Source of the DNA: a virus
Virus record (IMG/VR): IMGVR_UViG_3300039037_000037
Coordinates: 1 to 21,028 of that record
Length of the DNA stretch: 21,028 nt
Direction: 5' to 3' (one strand)
Below, one piece after another: positions 18,427-21,028 of the stretch (position 1 is its first letter; each line of letters begins with the position of its first letter). The translations under genes were made by a program, and so were the position numbers. Below the pieces are notes generated by a model, which was not told the DNA's origin, did not search any database, and saw only the letters and a program-made list of their open reading frames with translations.

Positions 18427-19072
18427 TTTCTTTCTCCTTTGGTGTTTGCCAGAAGTAGTCATCAGTGTCCCCAAGTCGTCCCCAGTCAATTCCTGCCTCT
18501 ACTTGGTATTCTATGGTAGATACCTTAAAGTCAGGGAATTGAGGGTCCTGTGGGGTTATAGAGAGGTCATACAAGCGCATTCTATTGTTAGGATATAGTG
18601 CATACTGACCGTTGTTTAAAGCGATGCAATTATGCGACTTGTGCTCTTGTGGCACCTCACTCACATTATTATCTATAACGTCAATGTTTGCATGATAGTT
18701 ATCTAGTGTAAACAGATACTGTCCTCGCATCAATCCATGATCTCGTGTGTAGACTTCACAGTCCATGGATGCGACAAATCCTTTACTCATACATGCTACC
18801 CCATAATCCATACAATTCCAGAATTGTAGATTCTCCAAACTCATGTCTACGTCTGGAGTTTGAGGTGATCTTACGAATGCACTGATAGGAAGCTTGTCAT
18901 ACATTGCACCATAGGTAGGCAAGTACGTCTCAAAGTAAAAAGCACGCCCAGGTATGCTTTTAGCACATACCCAGACGCCCTCTACAAACTCCCCATGTCC
19001 ATCTTGATGGTCTCGTAAGTATTCTTTACGAACCCACACCTTTTGAGCAGGAAGATTGCAAATTAGATTCAC
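18419..19072 (-). CDS. Cyanophage-type conserved hypothetical protein (217 aa)
   Basis: The protein starts at GTG 19072, whose GTGA overlaps the stop of the 48-residue gene before it, which supports this start. The N-terminal stretch 'PAQKVWVRKEYLRDHQDGHG' (8-27), 'GRAFYFETYLPTYGAMYDKL' (42-61), 'SEVPQEHKSHN', 'NNGQYALYPNNRMRLYD' (153-169) and 'WGRLGDTDDYF' near the C-terminus look like a protein family I recall as uncharacterised in marine cyanophages. It is a soluble globular protein, rich in aromatic residues and with seven Cys, without signal peptide or membrane segment. It is not T4 gp53: the sequence shares none of its features. Position after a sigma70-like promoter suggests it may be expressed separately from the late baseplate genes. 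Function unknown. Confidence 0.75.
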   Translation of the reverse strand: MNLICNLPAQKVWVRKEYLRDHQDGHGEFVEGVWVCAKSIPGRAFYFETYLPTYGAMYDKLPISAFVRSPQTPDVDMSLENLQFWNCMDYGVACMSKGFVASMDCEVYTRDHGLMRGQYLFTLDNYHANIDVIDNNVSEVPQEHKSHNCIALNNGQYALYPNNRMRLYDLSITPQDPQFPDFKVSTIEYQVEAGIDWGRLGDTDDYFWQTPKEKENG

Positions 19073-19215
19073 TTACCTTGACCCCGATAACGCTTCTTTG
19101 CTTTGTTACGGGATGTTGCTGCATACTTGGTGTTCCTTCCGTTACCCTGACGAGTATTCTTCGGTTGGGACTCAATAAACTGTTGTCCAAGAAGAGACTT
19201 TTTAACCTTTGCCAT
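19069..19215 (-). CDS. Small basic cyanophage-type hypothetical protein (48 aa)
   Basis: The ORF reads MAKVKKSLLGQQFIESQ... and ends '...NKAKKRYRGQGK'. It has 14 Lys/Arg in 48 residues, no acidic cluster and no hydrophobic core, which suggests nucleic-acid binding or a disordered protein. The phrase 'TRQGNGRNTKYAATSRNKAK' resembles short conserved proteins I recall from other cyanophage genomes. It sits directly behind a sigma70-like promoter with a short leader and has no clear Shine-Dalgarno. Its TGA overlaps the GTG of the next gene (GTGA), so the two are probably translated together. Confidence 0.75.
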   Translation of the reverse strand: MAKVKKSLLGQQFIESQPKNTRQGNGRNTKYAATSRNKAKKRYRGQGK

Positions 19216-19237
19216 TGATCATTAATGAACTGATAAT

Positions 19238-19266
19238 ATTATACCACAGATTCATGCACCTGCCAA
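19238..19266 (-). promoter_or_regulatory. Sigma70-type promoter (TTGGCA-N17-TATAAT, extended -10)
   Basis: On the minus strand TTGGCA (19266-19261), a 17-base spacer and TATAAT (19243-19238) form a near-consensus host-type promoter, with TGG just before the -10 giving an extended -10 (TGGTATAAT). The -35 lies in the last codons of the PAAR gene and the -10 in the gap after it. Transcription would start near 19231 and give a leader of about 16 bases before the ATG at 19215. This differs in type from the late boxes elsewhere in the window. Confidence 0.65.
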
Positions 19267-19551
19267 CACTGTATGAGACCCTTCTGTCATGACCGCACCG
19301 AACGATAACAAGTCTCCGATACGCATGGCACCTTTCTTATTGACTCTGACCCTTATAGACCCTTTAACGCATGTGTCAGCATGTGGTGGGTTATTGCCAC
19401 ATACATGAATTGCAGTAGTGTCTCCTTCTTTAATTGCTAGAATCTTATTCACATATACATTAGGAGACCCTGTAACGACAGGAACAGGTGGCCAACAATT
19501 GTGACCACTCTCTAAATCCTTCAATCGACTCATGCCACTTCCTGCTGCCAT
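19252..19551 (-). CDS. PAAR-domain spike-tip protein
   Basis: This 99-residue protein has the PAAR layout, which forms the sharp conical tip of the central spike in contractile tails (T4 gp5.4). The sequence shows 'SGHNC' (15-19), a 'NVYVNKILAIKEGD' hairpin (31-44), 'HVCGNNPPHADTC' (49-61), 'GSIRVRVNKKGAMRIGD' (64-80) and a final 'GSHTVLAG'. H17, H49, H57 and H93, plus C19, C51 and C61, supply candidates for the single metal site known in PAAR tips. The ATG at 19551 overlaps the preceding stop as TAATG, with AGGA just upstream. A separate sigma70-type promoter begins inside its 3' end. Confidence 0.85.
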   Translation of the reverse strand: MAAGSGMSRLKDLESGHNCWPPVPVVTGSPNVYVNKILAIKEGDTTAIHVCGNNPPHADTCVKGSIRVRVNKKGAMRIGDLLSFGAVMTEGSHTVLAGA

Positions 19552-20381
19552 TATCCTGGTCTCGCTTCTACTTGTTGTCTCAAACGATATTTAGTACGCT
19601 TACCATGATTTTGCCAGTTGTTATCTACATCAATGTATGCAGGGAACTTCCAGATGTATGGTGGACATGTACTCGTAACAGTAATCTCGTAATGAAACCG
19701 CAGAGTTTTTATAAGAGACGGTTTATATGCATACACATAGTTACTACCCCTCTGTGCTGTATCATGTACAGGTGGTCCTATAAACTCCCTACCTTCAGCA
19801 CTTGCAATAGCCGCAGAGAGCCTTCCCGATCCACCAATCCTCTTTAACTTCTGATCACGCTTATATGGGTTCTGAATTCCAATACCACCATTGAATGATA
19901 CATGCCTCGCATTGTCCCTGATGATAGGCACTGCACTACCTTTGTAGCATTCCACAAAACCTGCCTCCATATCATACATGTACTTCTCCGTGTAATTGCC
20001 AATGAGAGGGACTGGCAATACAAGTGTGGTGACTCCAGGTGCTACATTGATACTTTGCATCGCAACAGCATCAGTGCCTGGCAACATCTCTGGGATGGTA
20101 GGCACACCACCTTTCAGCACTATGCAGCCTGGCGGCTTGGGTGCTATCGAAATACCTGTGATAAGTTCAGGGCTAGGTTGCGATGGACCTGGGGTTCCTC
20201 CAGGACATATCAAGTTTGCCTGTGCCGTGACATTGATAACACCTAATGTCTCGTAGATATTCAGGTTCACACCCTCTCGCTTCATGTCGGGTAGCACAAA
20301 AGGACCTGGAGGAGGCAACATACGCCATCCAGGTCCACTTCCGAGTGTAAATGATGTCCCACTAGGTATGAGGATTGCCAT
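19551..20381 (-). CDS. Gly/Pro-rich hypothetical protein next to the spike tip
   Basis: This 276-residue protein has overlapping junctions on both sides (TAATG at 20381 and 19551), so it belongs to the same transcript as the PAAR gene. The N-terminal third is rich in Pro and Gly (GSGPGWRMLPPPGPF at 14-28, then two further Pro-rich stretches to about residue 100). The middle carries 'NGGIGIQNPYKRDQKLKR' (164-181), and the C-terminal part is beta-like with 'STCPPYIWKFPAYIDVDNNW' (237-256). There are four Cys (59, 86, 145, 239). No lysozyme domain or gp5-type beta-helix repeat is visible, so it is not gp5 although it precedes the spike tip. A spike or hub accessory role is a guess from position. 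I do not recognise the family with certainty. Confidence 0.7.
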   Translation of the reverse strand: MAILIPSGTSFTLGSGPGWRMLPPPGPFVLPDMKREGVNLNIYETLGVINVTAQANLICPGGTPGPSQPSPELITGISIAPKPPGCIVLKGGVPTIPEMLPGTDAVAMQSINVAPGVTTLVLPVPLIGNYTEKYMYDMEAGFVECYKGSAVPIIRDNARHVSFNGGIGIQNPYKRDQKLKRIGGSGRLSAAIASAEGREFIGPPVHDTAQRGSNYVYAYKPSLIKTLRFHYEITVTSTCPPYIWKFPAYIDVDNNWQNHGKRTKYRLRQQVEARPG

Positions 20382-20596
20382 TACTTATCAGAATATTCTA
20401 AATTTTTTAAGCGGGCATCTACATCATCCAAGTAACTTGTAATCTTCTCATGCTTGCTCGCACCTGGGCGTCTATACATGAGATTTGGATGCTTTAGTCG
20501 CTCGACTTCAGCTTTCAGATCCCGTATCTCCTGGAAGGCTATCTCCAGCACTTGTTCCAGGTTCAGCGATTTCTCGGAGGAGTTCAAATCTTTCAT
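20381..20596 (-). CDS. Small coiled-coil hypothetical protein (71 aa), overlapping the upstream ORF
   Basis: The product begins MKDLNSSEKSLNLEQVLEIA and has an amphipathic helix with heptad-like spacing (VLEIAFQEIRDLKAEVERLK), then 'RRPGASKHEKITSYLDDVDA' and a charged end. I chose the ATG at 20596: the frame extends to a TTG at 20662, but the added residues read like the out-of-frame shadow of the overlapping ORF. No Shine-Dalgarno precedes the ATG. The first 89 bases overlap the upstream 68-residue ORF in the other frame. The stop overlaps the next ATG (TAATG). It could be made by reinitiation, or as the +1 frameshift extension of the upstream ORF. Function unknown. Confidence 0.6.
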   Translation of the reverse strand: MKDLNSSEKSLNLEQVLEIAFQEIRDLKAEVERLKHPNLMYRRPGASKHEKITSYLDDVDARLKNLEYSDK

Positions 20597-20714
20597 CTTG
20601 TTTCGTAGGGTTCTTAAATTGCTCGGCGGCGCGTTTCTCAAATTGCTCACAGAAGTCGTCAAACTCGTTAAGGACTTCTGCTTGTCTATTCAGATATCCA
20701 TCGTAGTCTTTCAT
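20508..20714 (-). CDS. Small hypothetical protein (68 aa), first ORF of the late unit
   Basis: The ORF opens at an ATG at 20714, about 60 bases behind a late promoter box. The first two thirds look like real protein: 'YLNRQAEVLNEFDDFCEQFE' is an acidic amphipathic helix followed by 'KRAAEQFKNPTKQDERFELL'. The last 20 or so residues (GTSAGDSLPGDTGSES) have a different, low-complexity character and overlap the next ORF, whose frame looks better there. This suggests the true product may switch frame near 20590-20570, or that the tail is simply constrained by the overlapping gene. No clear Shine-Dalgarno is present. Function unknown. Confidence 0.55.
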   Translation of the reverse strand: MKDYDGYLNRQAEVLNEFDDFCEQFEKRAAEQFKNPTKQDERFELLREIAEPGTSAGDSLPGDTGSES

Positions 20715-20722
20715 GATTCAAC

Positions 20723-20766
20723 TATGGGGGTAAAAAATTTCTGGGCGATTTTTTTGTATATGGGGG
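20723..20766. repeat. Two direct copies of TATGGGGG in the leader
   Basis: TATGGGGG occurs at 20723-20730 and again at 20759-20766 on the plus strand (CCCCCATA on the transcribed strand), separated by an A/T-tract-rich stretch. The pair lies between the late promoter box and the first ATG of the unit, in the untranslated leader. Function unknown. Confidence 0.4.
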
Positions 20767-20774
20767 ACCCGTAA

Positions 20775-20782
20775 TATTTATC
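20775..20782 (-). promoter_or_regulatory. T4-like late promoter for the spike-region unit
   Basis: The minus strand reads GATAAATA, seven of eight bases of the T4 late box, in the non-coding gap upstream of the first ATG at 20714. It would start a transcript carrying the two small ORFs, the 276-residue protein and the PAAR protein, with a leader of roughly 50 bases. Confidence 0.6.
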
Positions 20783-20838
20783 TCGCTTGGGTAACACTTT
20801 GTAGGTTAGGAAGAAGGTACTTTTTTGGTACGGCGGGG

Positions 20839-20873
20839 CGGGTACACCCGTACTAGGGGCAAAATACTGCCCC
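20839..20873 (-). terminator. GC-rich hairpins after the GC-rich partial gene
   Basis: Two stem-loops follow the stop of the partial gene: GGGGCA/TGCCCC around a six-base loop (20856-20873) and CGGGT/ACCCG around a two-base loop (20839-20850), the latter able to extend to an alternative TACGG/CCGTA pairing. Their place between one gene end and the next promoter suits a terminator, but no U-tract follows on the minus strand, so an intrinsic terminator is uncertain. Confidence 0.35.
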
Positions 20874-20893
20874 CTGTCGGATTTACCAAAATT

Positions 20894-21028
20894 TCAGTGT
20901 TTCGCCAGGCAGTCGGCAACCCATGCGGCGAACTGCTGCAGTGCTACAGTGTCCAATGGGTCGGCGGTCTGAAACACGGGGGCGCTGCTGCTGCGTTGCT
21001 TGGTGGTGTTCACGATGAACACTTGGTG
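20894..21028 (-). CDS. C-terminal end of an unidentified GC-rich gene (partial)
   Basis: The minus strand is open from the right edge to a TGA at 20894-20896 and gives 44 residues, HQVFIVNTTKQRSSSAPVFQ, then 'TADPLDTVALQQFAAWVADC' and LAKH. The composition looks like real coding sequence, ending in an amphipathic helix. By hand count this stretch is about 60% GC, against about 40% in the baseplate genes, so it may be an acquired gene or lie in a different genome module. Too little is present to name a family. Confidence 0.5.
   Translation of the reverse strand, partial: HQVFIVNTTKQRSSSAPVFQTADPLDTVALQQFAAWVADCLAKH

Noticed and set aside
18298-18489. Longer 63-residue form of the Lys-rich small protein
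   Set aside because: The upstream start lies deep inside the 217-residue gene, whereas the ATG at 18426 has a clear AAAGGAG site and a stop/start overlap.
18419-19072. Identification of the 217-residue protein as gp53
   Set aside because: The position near gp25 and gp6 is suggestive, but the sequence shares none of the T4 gp53 features and instead looks like an uncharacterised cyanophage family.
19551-20381. Identification of the 276-residue protein as gp5 (spike lysozyme)
   Set aside because: No lysozyme catalytic motif or C-terminal beta-helix repeat is visible.
20381-20662. Longer 93-residue form of the small coiled-coil protein, from a TTG start
   Set aside because: The added N-terminal residues are Asn/Arg/Thr/Pro-rich and mirror the better-looking overlapping ORF; the ATG at 20596 is simpler. 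A frameshift origin is kept as a finding.
1-21028. tRNA genes, CRISPR arrays, insertion sequences or attachment sites
   Set aside because: No cloverleaf, regularly spaced repeats, transposase or paired attachment-like repeats were seen; nearly the whole window is packed coding sequence.

Overview
The window looks like part of the structural (tail baseplate) region of a marine T4-like cyanophage (contractile-tailed virus of Synechococcus or Prochlorococcus). The reasons are: the serial order gp25, gp6, a giant protein in the gp7 position, gp8 and a DUF4815-type structural protein; a PAAR spike-tip protein; several small ORFs that resemble conserved cyanophage hypotheticals; and T4-type late promoter boxes (TATAAATA-like) in front of transcription units. 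All genes I accept lie on the minus strand, tightly packed, with stop/start overlaps (TAATG, GTGA, ATGA). Base composition is AT-rich (about 40% GC in spots counted by hand), except at the extreme right end, where a partial gene is about 60% GC.

In transcription order (right to left): 21028-20894 is the C-terminal end of an unidentified GC-rich gene. 20893-20715 is a non-coding gap holding GC-rich hairpins and a late promoter. 20714-20381 holds two overlapping small ORFs in different frames. 20381-19551 is a Gly/Pro-rich protein of unknown function. 19551-19252 is the PAAR spike tip. A sigma70-like promoter (TTGGCA-N17-TATAAT with an extended -10) then precedes a 48-residue very basic protein (19215-19069), followed with a GTGA overlap by a 217-residue cyanophage-type hypothetical (19072-18419) and, overlapping it, a 42-residue Lys-rich ORF (18426-18298). 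Behind a late promoter come gp25 (18279-17884), gp6 (17887-16085) and a 3026-residue protein (16080-7000). A tandem late promoter precedes gp8 (6944-5079), and a DUF4815 protein starts at 5045 and runs off the left edge.

Together, gp6, gp25, gp8 and the giant protein should form the wedges of the baseplate, the PAAR protein should cap the central spike, and the DUF4815 protein probably sits at the baseplate periphery. The most unusual content is inside the giant protein: a cupredoxin-like domain keeping the Cys and His positions but lacking the axial Met, a YHYH-family-like domain whose signature reads YAYF, four dispersed copies of one beta-rich module, and many 'GSGY..PP' beta repeats.
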